Assembly: GCA_038247245.1 (NCBI GenBank)
Contig: JBBRVE010000025.1
Coordinates: 1-32,773 of the forward strand
Source of the DNA: JAPWJZ01 sp038247245
GTDB lineage: Bacteria > Pseudomonadota > Alphaproteobacteria > Micavibrionales > UBA2020
Direction of reading: 5' to 3'
DNA length: 32,773 nt
The notes under the pieces are model-generated. The model was not told the DNA's origin, searched no databases, and was given only the letters and a program-made list of their open reading frames with translations. This document shows, piece after piece, positions 1 to 7,704 of this stretch (its first letter is position 1; each line of letters starts with the position of its first letter). Both the position numbers and the translations under genes were made by a program.

Positions 1-1
1 G

Positions 2-1132
2 AAAACCAACATGGCGCTAAAATCGCTGGCGATTGACAGCAGCGCCGTCGAAAACTTCCGTGCATCGAAAATCCTCGCCTTCCGCGGCATCGAGCGCGAG
101 CCGCTGGATGAAGCACATGCGGGCGACATTATTTCCATCGCCGGCATGACGCAGGCAACATCCGTCACCAACACCGTCTGCGACCCTGCTGTAACCGTCG
201 CTCTGCCGGCAATTCCGATCGATCCGCCCACCATCTCCATGTCCTTCGCCGTCAACAACGGCCCGTTTGCCGGCACCGAAGGCACGAAAGTGACTTCGCG
301 CATGATCCGCGAGCGCCTGTTCAAGGAAGCGGAAAGCAACGTCGCGATGAAGGTCCTCGACGGCCAGACGTCGGACTTGTTCGAAGTGTTCGGCCGCGGC
401 GAATTGCAGATGTCCGTCCTGATCGAGACTATGCGCCGCGAAGGCTTCGAGCTGTTGATCGGCCGGCCGCGCGTGCTGTACAAAACCGATGAAGAAACCG
501 GCGAAAAGATGGAGCCGTATGAAGAAGTCGTGATCGACGTCGATCAGGAACATTCCGGCACGGTCGTCCAGAAAATGGCGATCCGCAAGGGCGACATGAT
601 GTCGATGGCACCGTCGGGCGCAGGCAAGGTCAAAATGACCTTTATCGCCCCCACCCGCGGGTTGATCGGTTATCACGGCGAATTCCTGACCGACACGCGC
701 GGCACGGGTATCATCAACCGCCTGTTCCACGGCTATGGCACGTTCAAGGGCAGCGTCGAAGGCCGCCGCGTTGGCGTGCTGCTGGCGATGGACACCGGCG
801 AAGCGACCGAATACGACCTGTGGAAACTGGAAGAACGCGGCACCATCATGGTGATGCCGGGCACGCGCGTGTACGAAGGCATGATCGTCGGCGAACACAA
901 CCGCGACAACGACCTTGCCGTCAACATCCTGCGCGGTAAAAAACTGACCAACGTCCGCGCCTCGGGCACCGACGATTCAACCAAGCTGATCCCGCCCCGC
1001 ATCCTGACGCTGGAGCAGGCCATCACCTTCATCAACGACGATGAACTGGTCGAAGTCACCCCGAAAACCCTGCGCCTGCGCAAGGCGATCCTGGACCCCA
1101 ACCTGCGCAAACGTCTCGAAAAGACGGGCTAA
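2..1132 (+). CDS. typA: TypA/BipA ribosome-associated GTPase, C-terminal part
   Basis: TypA/BipA is a translational GTPase of the EF-G/LepA family that binds ribosomes and supports 50S assembly and stress or cold adaptation. About 376 residues are visible, against roughly 600 for the whole protein. The reading frame is open to the window edge, so the 5' end, including the GTPase domain, lies outside; the ATG at 11 is internal. What remains is the end of domain II, then the EF-G-like domain (FGRGELQMSVLIETMRREG) and the BipA-specific C-terminal domain with PTRGLIGYHGEFLTDTRG. The frame ends in TAA, and a small membrane ORF follows 24 bases later on the same strand. The family assignment is secure. 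Confidence 0.97.
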   Translation, partial: KTNMALKSLAIDSSAVENFRASKILAFRGIEREPLDEAHAGDIISIAGMTQATSVTNTVCDPAVTVALPAIPIDPPTISMSFAVNNGPFAGTEGTKVTSRMIRERLFKEAESNVAMKVLDGQTSDLFEVFGRGELQMSVLIETMRREGFELLIGRPRVLYKTDEETGEKMEPYEEVVIDVDQEHSGTVVQKMAIRKGDMMSMAPSGAGKVKMTFIAPTRGLIGYHGEFLTDTRGTGIINRLFHGYGTFKGSVEGRRVGVLLAMDTGEATEYDLWKLEERGTIMVMPGTRVYEGMIVGEHNRDNDLAVNILRGKKLTNVRASGTDDSTKLIPPRILTLEQAITFINDDELVEVTPKTLRLRKAILDPNLRKRLEKTG

Positions 1133-1156
1133 TCGCCAGATAGCGGGAGTTTGCAA

Positions 1157-1342
1157 ATGGGTACGGCCAAGGCGCATCTGCGCAGCCTGCTGATGGGCGT
1201 GTTTTACGGCACGCTCGTCTTGGTGGCCGACCGTTGCATCCATTTTAAGGGGACGGTGAACATCGCGCTGCTGGTTGTCATGTCGATCATGTCGCTGTTG
1301 GTCGTGATCGGCACCATGAAGGTCGATCCCCAGAGCCGCTAG
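1157..1342 (+). CDS. Small two-helix membrane protein
   Basis: This 61-residue protein has no recognised family. It has two hydrophobic segments, near residues 9-23 and 34-52, separated by a short basic loop, so it is probably an inner-membrane protein. The ATG at 1157 is preferred over the TTG at 1151 because GGGAG at 1145-1149 lies seven bases before it. It follows typA closely and may be co-transcribed. It ends in TAG at 1340, but the same frame stays open for 75 more codons and encodes a third hydrophobic segment. The annotated product may therefore be the front part of a longer, interrupted protein. Confidence 0.5.
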   Translation: MGTAKAHLRSLLMGVFYGTLVLVADRCIHFKGTVNIALLVVMSIMSLLVVIGTMKVDPQSR

Positions 1343-1570
1343 CACATCCCGCTGAAGCCGTTTTCAATACTTGGCGGTTTTGTGCTGTCGATTGTTCTGC
1401 TTTATGCGCTTCTCGGCAATATGCCGGCACAGCGTAATTTCCTGCAGAGCCTCGCCGATGCGAAATCCCTGCCGCCTGCGGTTCAACAGCCCTTTGATAA
1501 ATACATTACTTGGGCGGCAACCCATTCGCTGATCGGGAATGAAAAGCCGGGTAGCGCAAAGCAGCCTTGA
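1343..1570 (+). pseudogene. In-frame continuation after TAG of the small membrane ORF
   Basis: This stretch is in the same frame as the preceding ORF and is separated from it only by TAG 1340-1342. It encodes about 75 residues, with a hydrophobic segment (SILGGFVLSIVLLYALLG) and a soluble amphipathic tail, and ends in TGA at 1568-1570. The only candidate start is GTG 1382, which lacks a convincing ribosome binding site and would cut the hydrophobic segment. The simplest readings are the 3' part of a gene broken by a nonsense mutation, a base error, or a separately started small ORF. TAG ends another gene here (at 6259), so general TAG recoding is unlikely. Confidence 0.35.
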
Positions 1571-1580
1571 TCGCAGCGGC

Positions 1581-2132
1581 TTAGGGCTTCATCCCGAACT
1601 TTTGCGCGCCCCGCGCATAAACTTTATCAAACTCGCCCTCCAGCCCCGCATTCACGCCGCGCAAGCCGTCGACCACGTTCTTTGCCCAAGTGAAATATTC
1701 CTGCTTGCGGGCAAGGCTCCAGTCGGGCGGGGGGGAGTCGAGGATGGCGCGCAGGTTGGAGATTTTGTCGGCGGTTTTCACCAGCTTCGCGGCGTCGGAT
1801 TTATGTGGCGCGTGCTCCACCTGCAGGCGTTTGCGCTCTGCCTTGGGCAATGATTTGTCGTCCGTGCATTCCTGCACGATATCGGCGACGTTCTGGCCGA
1901 ATTCCTTCACCAGTTCTTCGTATTTCGTGTCCGTGTCCTCGATCGTATCGTGCAGCACGGCGGCGCACAGAACATCGGCATTGCTGCCATCGGTGAATTG
2001 CGCGACCAGATCGGCAACCTCGATCAGATGGTTGACATAGGGTTCGGCGCGTTCGCCCTTGCGGCGCTGGTCGGTGTGTTTCTTGGCGGCGAACAACAAG
2101 GCGCGCGTGAGTTTTTGCGAAACGTCGGTCAT
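1581..2132 (-). CDS. MESH1-like HD-domain (p)ppGpp hydrolase
   Basis: A 183-residue single-domain HD protein of the SpoT-hydrolase/MESH1 (small alarmone hydrolase) type. Such enzymes remove the 3'-pyrophosphate of (p)ppGpp, or act on NADPH in animal MESH1, using a metal ion in the cytosol. The metal-binding set is intact: H35 in VNHLIEVA, H61-D62 in LHDTIEDT with E65-D66 following, and D122 in KTADKISNL. These positions coincide with those of animal MESH1. There is no synthetase, TGS or ACT domain, so this is a stand-alone hydrolase rather than RelA/SpoT. AAGGAAAA precedes the ATG. It lies 70 bases downstream of the antiporter gene on the same strand and may share its transcript. Substrate preference cannot be read from sequence. 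Confidence 0.85.
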   Translation of the reverse strand: MTDVSQKLTRALLFAAKKHTDQRRKGERAEPYVNHLIEVADLVAQFTDGSNADVLCAAVLHDTIEDTDTKYEELVKEFGQNVADIVQECTDDKSLPKAERKRLQVEHAPHKSDAAKLVKTADKISNLRAILDSPPPDWSLARKQEYFTWAKNVVDGLRGVNAGLEGEFDKVYARGAQKFGMKP

Positions 2133-2202
2133 GGTTTTTCCTTTGGATAGACCCTATGCTAGGCCTTCCGCAGCACGGGCGCAAGGAGGGCATAAACCCT
2201 TG

Positions 2203-3447
2203 TCAGCCGGGGTTATTTTCGCCCTGTTCGGCCTCGGCCGGCTTGTCCTGTCCGGCCTCGCCGCTCATGACGAAGGCGCGGGTGGCGGCAAAGGGCCCGA
2301 TCGTTTCGAAAATCGCGACCATGCCAAAGACAAGCGCAGAGACCTGCGCGCCAATCGCCGGCAGCAGCGTATTGAGCGTGGCGGCAAGCCCGATTGCCAT
2401 GCCCGCCATGGGGATGATCAGCAGCGACGCAGCCGCGGCCTGTCTGGTGTCGACCGTGGTGAATTGCGATGCCACGAACACGCCTGCTGTCTTGGCGATG
2501 CTGCGCACGGCCACCAGCAGCACAGGTGCGATGCCCGCCATCAGCAGTGCCGATATGTCGATCTTTGCCCCCGCCAGCACGAACAGGGCGATAAAGAACA
2601 AATCGCCGCCCTCGCCGAAACCGACGCGCGAAAGATTATGCTTCGATGTTTCGAACCATCTTGTTGCGATGCCCAGCACCAGCGGCGCAAACAACGCCGA
2701 CATGCCAAGCATAGTGCAGGTGCCCAGGATGACCATCACTGCGCCGATCACGACCACAAAACGGTAATGCTCGTCCTCTTCGCGGAAAATGCGGGCAATG
2801 CGCACGGCGCACCAGGCGGCGAAAATGCCCACCGCTGCGGCGCCGAACAGGCGGTAGGCGGGCACCAGAATTGCGGCCGATATGCCACTGGTTTCCGGCG
2901 CCATTGCAAAGGGCAGCACGGCGGAAAAAATAACAAACGAAAAAAGGTTGTTCATGGCGACCAGCGATTTTGCCAGCGTCGTGACCGCGCCTTTGGCGTG
3001 CATTTCTTCCGCCACATGCACCAATACGGCTGGCGACGACGAAATGGCAATTGCGCCGATCAATGCCGCGACCGTCCAGTTACTGCCAATTAATTTTACG
3101 GTCAGCGTCACGGCGACGAAAGTCAGCAGGCTTTCCATTACCGACGTCAGCATGATGCGTTTAGACCGCAGCATGGCTTCGGGGTGCAGCATATTGCCAA
3201 GCTTATAAAGGATCAGGCCCAGAGCGATATCGATGATGATATGCGCATCCTGCATCATTTCTGCCGTGATCAGGCCCATCCCGTGCGGGCCCGTCAGCAG
3301 GCCCAGCAGCATAAAAGCGGTGATTGTGGGCATCAGGTGGATCCGGTTCGCAATCAGCCCGCCCGTGACGCCCAGCAACAGCAGCATGCCAAAAGCCAAC
3401 ATCGCATTCGGATGCAGGGCGGGGATATAGGTCAGGAAGGCTTGCAT
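2203..3447 (-). CDS. CPA2-type cation:proton antiporter
   Basis: A 414-residue polytopic membrane protein with about 12 hydrophobic helices, resembling the Na+/H+ exchanger domain of the CPA2 (KefB/NapA-like) family. It would exchange H+ for Na+ or K+ across the inner membrane. Family-like stretches are IAISSSPAVLVHVAEE in the unwound-helix region and GGDLFFIALFVLAGAKIDI later on. There is no C-terminal RCK/TrkA-N nucleotide-binding domain, only a short acidic tail, so KefB/KefC-type glutathione gating is not expected. The nearest purine-rich site, GGAG, lies about 12 bases before the ATG, which is longer than usual. The alarmone hydrolase gene follows downstream. Ion specificity is unknown. 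Confidence 0.85.
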   Translation of the reverse strand: MQAFLTYIPALHPNAMLAFGMLLLLGVTGGLIANRIHLMPTITAFMLLGLLTGPHGMGLITAEMMQDAHIIIDIALGLILYKLGNMLHPEAMLRSKRIMLTSVMESLLTFVAVTLTVKLIGSNWTVAALIGAIAISSSPAVLVHVAEEMHAKGAVTTLAKSLVAMNNLFSFVIFSAVLPFAMAPETSGISAAILVPAYRLFGAAAVGIFAAWCAVRIARIFREEDEHYRFVVVIGAVMVILGTCTMLGMSALFAPLVLGIATRWFETSKHNLSRVGFGEGGDLFFIALFVLAGAKIDISALLMAGIAPVLLVAVRSIAKTAGVFVASQFTTVDTRQAAAASLLIIPMAGMAIGLAATLNTLLPAIGAQVSALVFGMVAIFETIGPFAATRAFVMSGEAGQDKPAEAEQGENNPG

Positions 3448-3527
3448 AAGGCGTCATCGCTCCGGTTACCGCCGGAATATAGGGGCGAGAGCATGTAAAA
3501 AGCAATCCTTCTTGCGCGTCAAAAGCA

Positions 3528-3556
3528 GAAAGCCGGGCGCTGCAAGCCCGGCTTTC
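3528..3556 (-). terminator. Hairpin terminator after the rhodanese gene
   Basis: A perfect 11-bp inverted repeat (GAAAGCCGGGC with GCCCGGCTTTC) surrounds a 7-base loop. On the minus strand it lies 26 bases beyond the rhodanese stop and is followed by a T-rich run (tgctttt), as expected of an intrinsic terminator. It separates that gene from the antiporter gene. Confidence 0.75.
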
Positions 3557-3582
3557 CTATCATCAATGCGATGCGCGTTATA

Positions 3583-4098
3583 TTAAATCTCGCGTCCGCT
3601 TTGGTGATCTGTACTGAAACAAGCATCGTCGCCGCCCGTATTGCTGGTGCGGAAATCTTTCTGGTAGTCTCGGGCAAGGCTTTCAAGGTCCTCGACCGTG
3701 CGGGACGATACGGCGTCTGCGACACCCTTTCCATCCTCCAGAGAGTCATCTTTGATATGCTCGTCGTAAATTTCCGAGCCTTCGAGGCGCATACCGGCGG
3801 ATTTCCAGTCGTCTTTGCCACCGACGTAGTCGGAGACATTGGAATAACCCAGTCCTTCCAGAATTTCCGCAGCCTTGGTCGACGCCGCGCAATCGGCGCT
3901 GGCGCAGTAGGTCACGATTTTCAGTGATTTGTCGGTCAGTTGCCGGGGAGCTTCGGTGGCCAGTGTTTCCAGCGGCATCGACAGTGCGCCCGGGATGTGG
4001 CCATGGTCATATTCTGATTTCGGCAATGCCTCAATGATGGCGAAATCTTCGCCGGAAGACATCAACTGGCTCAGCTCGTCACGTTTGATTGGTTGCAT
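3583..4098 (-). CDS. Rhodanese-domain protein
   Basis: A 171-residue soluble protein with one rhodanese (sulfurtransferase-fold) domain in its first ~105 residues: the HGHIPGALSMPLE motif, the catalytic-loop cysteine C65 in TYCASADC, and the GGKDDWKSAG end motif. The cysteine suggests a persulfide carrier or sulfurtransferase. A second cysteine, C70, sits in the loop where many homologues have arginine or serine. The last ~65 residues are acidic, polar and probably disordered, with no known domain. The ATG at 4098 is chosen because GGAGG lies five bases upstream; the earlier in-frame ATG at 4110 overlaps that site. A terminator follows. The substrate is unknown. Confidence 0.8.
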   Translation of the reverse strand: MQPIKRDELSQLMSSGEDFAIIEALPKSEYDHGHIPGALSMPLETLATEAPRQLTDKSLKIVTYCASADCAASTKAAEILEGLGYSNVSDYVGGKDDWKSAGMRLEGSEIYDEHIKDDSLEDGKGVADAVSSRTVEDLESLARDYQKDFRTSNTGGDDACFSTDHQSGREI

Positions 4099-4188
4099 GG
4101 AATCCTCCATTGCCCTTTAATTGCGGGCGATTCGTTGACGGGTTGTACTCAGCTAACGGATGGACGCCATAATAGTTCCACAAAATGA

Positions 4189-4219
4189 AAGAAGCCGGGC
4201 TTCAAAAGCCCGGCTTCTT
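4189..4219 (-). terminator. Hairpin terminator after the GSC-motif gene
   Basis: A 12-bp perfect stem (AAGAAGCCGGGC with GCCCGGCTTCTT) encloses a 7-base loop, followed on the minus strand by a T-rich run (tcatttt). It lies just beyond the stop of the small cysteine protein gene. Its stem shares the core AGCCGGGC/GCCCGGCT with the terminator at 3528-3556. Confidence 0.75.
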
Positions 4220-4243
4220 GAATCACGTCAAAGCTGAAAAAGC

Positions 4244-4405
4244 TTAGCCGCCGCAGGAACCGGTTTCGGTTTTTTCCTTGGCGGTGCCGCAAGAGCCCAT
4301 GGTCTCGCCTTCTTTTTTCGCTTCCGTGCCGCAAGAGCCGGTTTTGGGAGCGTTCGAGGAACAGGAGCCTTTTTCGTCTTTTTTCATTTCTTCTTGGTTG
4401 GTCAT
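4244..4405 (-). CDS. Small protein with four GSC motifs
   Basis: A 53-residue hydrophilic protein, rich in Lys, Glu, Gly and Thr, whose only cysteines lie in four spaced motifs: GSCS, GSCG, GSCG and a terminal GSCGG. No signal peptide or membrane segment is visible. The ATG at 4405 is chosen because AAGGA lies eight bases upstream; the frame is also open to an earlier ATG at 4432. A strong terminator follows, and a rhodanese gene lies next on the same strand. The even spacing of single cysteines suggests metal or persulfide binding, or a peptide to be modified, but no modification enzyme is visible in the window. I do not recognise the family. Confidence 0.7.
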   Translation of the reverse strand: MTNQEEMKKDEKGSCSSNAPKTGSCGTEAKKEGETMGSCGTAKEKTETGSCGG

Positions 4406-4677
4406 GGCAATTATCCTTATGTTGGGTTGCACACATGGGCCGCTTTGCGGTCACCATACGCAGAAGGATATAGCCCCCGAAAAGCCCTTGTCCACCCGCG
4501 ATGATCTGTATTATGTCACTGCAGGGTCACCCTACTGATATCGTGGCATATATATATTAGTTCCATTTTACATATACATTGAACGTCGCGATGGCTGATC
4601 CATAAACCTCTCCCCGGTGCCGTTTCAGCCAGATGTGGCATACTGGGACCCTTCTGGATTCGTAAGGGAGTTTCATC

Positions 4678-5517
4678 TTGTACAGCCGCCTTTTCTATTT
4701 CCTGATGCCGTTGGTGGTCGTGACCGCGATCATCGGTTTTTCCGCTCTGGCGCAGAAAGACCGTACCGAAATGAATCACGCAGAACACGCCATAGAAACA
4801 CATGCCGCAGGTTTGCAGGCGCGCGTTACGCCCGATGCGCTGGTGCAGGGCAACGAAACCTCGTTCATCTTGCAGCTGAGCAAAGACAATGCGCCCGTGT
4901 CGCTGGACGCGCTGGAGGAACGCCATACGCAGAAAATCCATCTGCTGGTCGTGGATGAAAGCATGGTGGATTACCATCATGTGCATCCCGTGGCAGGCAG
5001 CCAAGCGGGTACGTATTCTTTTTCCTTCACGCCAGGCACGGCGCATAACTACATGCTATATGCTGATGTGAAGCCGCTGAGCGGCGAAGCGCAGATGATC
5101 CCCGTGAAACTGAGCGGCTCTGCGCGCTGCCCATCCGGCTGCCTCGATAAATCGGCAACCGATCACGCTACGATTGGTGATGTGACGGGGCAGGTGGTGT
5201 TCGATGGCAAATCGGTCAAGGCTGGCGCGCCCGTAAATGCGGAAGTGATTTTGACCGGAGCCGATGGCAAGCCGCTTGCCGATCTGGAACCCGTCATGGG
5301 CGCCTATGGGCATATCGTGGGTTTTTACGAAGGGTTCAAGGCGGTCGCCCATATGCACCCTATGGGCCCGGAGCCTCAGAAACCCGAAGACCTAGGCATG
5401 TCGCCCGTGAAATTCATGTTGCATCCCGATCATCCGGGTTACCTGAAATACTTTGTGCAGATCCGTCGCGGCGGCAAGGACGTTTTTCTGCCCTTCGGTC
5501 TTGAAATTACAAAGTAA
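4678..5517 (+). CDS. His-rich exported protein, possibly metal-related
   Basis: A 279-residue protein with an N-terminal hydrophobic segment (about residues 6-26) that acts as a signal peptide or anchor, so the rest should be periplasmic. The mature part looks like two beta-sandwich domains in tandem, the first ending near YMLYADVKP and the second near YLKYFVQIRRGG. Clustered histidines (H100, H101, H103; H212; H225, H227; H249, H252), a CPSGC pair (C151, C155) and an HMHPMG motif suggest copper or other metal binding. The start is TTG 4678, supported by AAGGGAG seven bases upstream; no nearby ATG fits. The family is not firmly recognised, and the metal role is inferred from residue pattern alone. 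Confidence 0.7.
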   Translation: MYSRLFYFLMPLVVVTAIIGFSALAQKDRTEMNHAEHAIETHAAGLQARVTPDALVQGNETSFILQLSKDNAPVSLDALEERHTQKIHLLVVDESMVDYHHVHPVAGSQAGTYSFSFTPGTAHNYMLYADVKPLSGEAQMIPVKLSGSARCPSGCLDKSATDHATIGDVTGQVVFDGKSVKAGAPVNAEVILTGADGKPLADLEPVMGAYGHIVGFYEGFKAVAHMHPMGPEPQKPEDLGMSPVKFMLHPDHPGYLKYFVQIRRGGKDVFLPFGLEITK

Positions 5518-5524
5518 CGAGGGC

Positions 5525-5554
5525 TTTACATTTACCATAACTTTAGGGTATTGT
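5525..5554 (+). promoter_or_regulatory. Possible sigma-70 promoter for the ankyrin gene
   Basis: TTTACA at 5525-5530 and TATTGT at 5549-5554 are separated by 18 bases and lie shortly before the GTG start at 5587. Both boxes are imperfect, so this is a candidate only. Confidence 0.35.
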
Positions 5555-5586
5555 CTTGTTCCACCTATGAACAGGGATGACCGCAC

Positions 5587-6255
5587 GTGACTGCTACTGC
5601 GCGATTTTTCAACGCTTCTGCCGATACAGCCCGCGATGCGGGCTTGCGTCTGCTGGCCGAATTGCAGCGCAGCGAGGCTGATATCAGCGCGGCGAAGCTG
5701 CTGAACCTGCTGGGCACCAATGTCGATTACGACGTGACAAGCGAAAAGGGGGAAACGCCCCTGCTGCTGGCCGCGCAAAAAGGTTTTTTTACGGCGGCGT
5801 TGCGCATGGTGGGTTACGGCGCGGATGTGAATAAATCCGATCAGTTCGGATTTACGCCACTCATCATGGCGGCGGCAGGCAATGACCGCGCGTTGGTTGA
5901 TGCGCTGCTGGATAAAAATGCGGATATCAACGCCCGCAGCGCCGCCAGCGATACAGCATTTACGATGGCGGGCGGACAGGGGCATAATGCCATGCTGGAG
6001 CACCTTGTTAAAAAAGGTGCAGCCTTCACCGATGCCGACGGCGTTGCGACGATCAAGGAGGCTTCGGGGCGCGGCTATACCGATGTCGCCAAAACCATTC
6101 AGGATATTTTCGATGGGCGTGAAAATGCGTTACTGAAGATCGTGCAGGACGCGGAAATTGAACGGCTGAAAACGCTGGGCGAAATTGCAGACACCTTCCG
6201 CCACGGCCCGCAGGGCACAGTCGCTGCCCCCCGAACCGCGCGGTTCAAGCATTAA
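5587..6255 (+). CDS. Ankyrin-repeat protein
   Basis: A 222-residue protein with about three ankyrin repeats between residues 50 and 155, recognisable from GETPLLLAAQKG, GFTPLIMAAAGN and ALLDKNADINAR. The flanks are helical and there is no signal peptide or membrane segment, so it is probably a cytosolic protein-binding scaffold. The start is GTG 5587, with AGGGA about nine bases upstream; the ATG just before it is in another frame. It stands 69 bases after the His-rich protein gene and converges with the small minus-strand gene that ends at 6259. The partner is unknown. Confidence 0.8.
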   Translation: MTATARFFNASADTARDAGLRLLAELQRSEADISAAKLLNLLGTNVDYDVTSEKGETPLLLAAQKGFFTAALRMVGYGADVNKSDQFGFTPLIMAAAGNDRALVDALLDKNADINARSAASDTAFTMAGGQGHNAMLEHLVKKGAAFTDADGVATIKEASGRGYTDVAKTIQDIFDGRENALLKIVQDAEIERLKTLGEIADTFRHGPQGTVAAPRTARFKH

Positions 6256-6258
6256 AGC

Positions 6259-6546
6259 CTAGTGGATATCGTCGTAATGGCGTTCATGATTGATTGCGGG
6301 GTTCTGGCGTTCTTCCTCGGTCAATTCATCGAATTTCTTGGTGACTTTATCAGCCTTCACCATTTTCTTGATGCCGCGTTCTGACCCGTAGAAAGCATCA
6401 CCTTCGAATTTTTCCTGCGCAAGGCGGTCTTTTTCATGATCGACAGGCTCCGGCTGTGCCTCGAGGTTTTCAAACTCGAGGCCGTTCAGGTGCAGCGTCT
6501 TGCGGTCAGATTCTGTTGAATTTTCAGGTGTTTTGATTGTGGCCAT
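6259..6546 (-). CDS. Small acidic protein of unknown function
   Basis: A 95-residue, highly charged, Glu/Lys/Asp-rich protein with no hydrophobic segment, signal peptide or recognised domain. It is likely to be partly disordered and cytosolic. AGGAGG lies seven bases before the ATG, a strong ribosome binding site that supports real translation. It ends in TAG. The GNAT gene ends 71 bases upstream on the same strand, so it could be the last gene of that transcript. No function is proposed. Confidence 0.65.
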   Translation of the reverse strand: MATIKTPENSTESDRKTLHLNGLEFENLEAQPEPVDHEKDRLAQEKFEGDAFYGSERGIKKMVKADKVTKKFDELTEEERQNPAINHERHYDDIH

Positions 6547-6617
6547 GGGGAAACCTCCTGTTGCAGCGGGAAAATGGTCTACACAAGACTAATCGGTCAC
6601 GGGCTTGATAGTTCCAG

Positions 6618-7292
6618 TTATTCGCAGCGCAGCACGGCAAAATATCCCGCCCACCGCGTCTGGAAACCAAGGCGGTTGTACAGGGCTACCGCGCGGTCGT
6701 TATCTGAACGGGAATGCAGGAAAGGTTTTTCGCCGCGCGCCATGATGCCCTGCATCACACGCGTCATCACCGCCGCCGCATAGCCGCGTCCGGTATAATC
6801 GGGATGGGTGCAAACGGCGCTGACTTCAGTGTATCCCGGCACCATCATGCGCTCGCCCGCCAGCGCGACAAGTTTGCTGTCCTGATAGATGCCGAAATAA
6901 TCGCCCATTTCATGTGTGCGGGCGGTGAAGGGGCCGGGGCGCGCCAGCGTCGTGAGCTCGATCATCTCTGCCGATTGTGCCGCGCCCATTTTTACGATGT
7001 CGACGGCGGGTTGTTTGGCATCTGGAATAGCATTGTCGCAGACCATGCGGATCAAAGGCGCGCCCGCCAGTACTTCCCAGCCCTTGCGCGGCTGCCACGG
7101 CTCCGCCAGAAACAGCGCTGTGACACCATTGCCCAGCAATGCGGCCAATGCGTCAGGATCGATAATGCCGTCCTCGAACCCGCTGAAGGGGGCGACCTCG
7201 GGCATGAAGCGCTTCACCTTGCCATCACCGACCGCCAAATGTGATTGGCGGGAGTTGAGTGCGGTCCAGATGATGTTGTCGAGTGCTTGCAT
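6618..7292 (-). CDS. GNAT-family N-acetyltransferase
   Basis: A 224-residue protein with a C-terminal GNAT fold of the FR47-like type. The acetyl-CoA-binding motif is VCTHPDYTGRGYAAAV near residues 155-170, followed by PFLHSRSDNDRAVALYNRLGF, typical of GNAT strand 5 and the last helix. The first ~110 residues form a poorly conserved N-terminal part. It would transfer an acetyl group from acetyl-CoA to an unknown amine substrate in the cytosol. It starts right after the stop of the preceding gene (7294), as the last member of the PBP operon. Substrate cannot be inferred. Confidence 0.85.
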   Translation of the reverse strand: MQALDNIIWTALNSRQSHLAVGDGKVKRFMPEVAPFSGFEDGIIDPDALAALLGNGVTALFLAEPWQPRKGWEVLAGAPLIRMVCDNAIPDAKQPAVDIVKMGAAQSAEMIELTTLARPGPFTARTHEMGDYFGIYQDSKLVALAGERMMVPGYTEVSAVCTHPDYTGRGYAAAVMTRVMQGIMARGEKPFLHSRSDNDRAVALYNRLGFQTRWAGYFAVLRCE

Positions 7293-7293
7293 G

Positions 7294-7704
7294 TCAGCTG
7301 ATCAATAACAGGCGCGGCGGGCGACCGTCAACGGTGTCGGGGGCGCGGTGGATGCAGGGCGCCACAGGGCAGCCCGGATATTCGACAGCAATCCGCCACA
7401 GGTTGCCGATGCCGAACGAATAGCGCAGGGCATCCGGCAGCGGTGCGTAATGCAGGTCGTAACAATTATCGCGCAAATATTCCTCGAAACTCTCCCCGCC
7501 CTCCGCCGCGAATAATTCCTGCAACTTCGCGCGTGTTGCGGGGTCGTCGATGCGACGCAGTGCAAAGGCGTTGTCCAGTCCCTCGCTTGATGCTTCGTTG
7601 TAGCTGCACAGATAAGTGTCGGCCTGCACAGGCGCGCGGTCGGCATGGAAGGAATAGACATCGGTCGGCACGGCATTGCCGTGATCGCGCGGATAGCGCG
7701 GCAC
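7294..7704 (-). CDS. C-terminal part of an uncharacterised protein, split by TGA
   Basis: This 136-codon frame starts directly after TGA 7705-7707 of the preceding ORF and is in the same frame. It encodes a coherent soluble domain with conserved-looking stretches (PTDVYSFHAD, TYLCSY, NCYDLHYAPLP, FGIGNLWRIAVEYPG, PCIHRAP, PPRLLLIS). The pattern of FHAD, APV and L-C-Y loosely recalls DUF1826-type proteins, but I am not sure of that family. The only candidate start is GTG 7704, with no ribosome binding site in the preceding 15 bases. It is therefore probably the 3' part of one ~231-residue protein rather than an independent gene, unless ribosomes restart there. It ends one base before the GNAT start. 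Confidence 0.6.
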   Translation of the reverse strand: MPRYPRDHGNAVPTDVYSFHADRAPVQADTYLCSYNEASSEGLDNAFALRRIDDPATRAKLQELFAAEGGESFEEYLRDNCYDLHYAPLPDALRYSFGIGNLWRIAVEYPGCPVAPCIHRAPDTVDGRPPRLLLIS

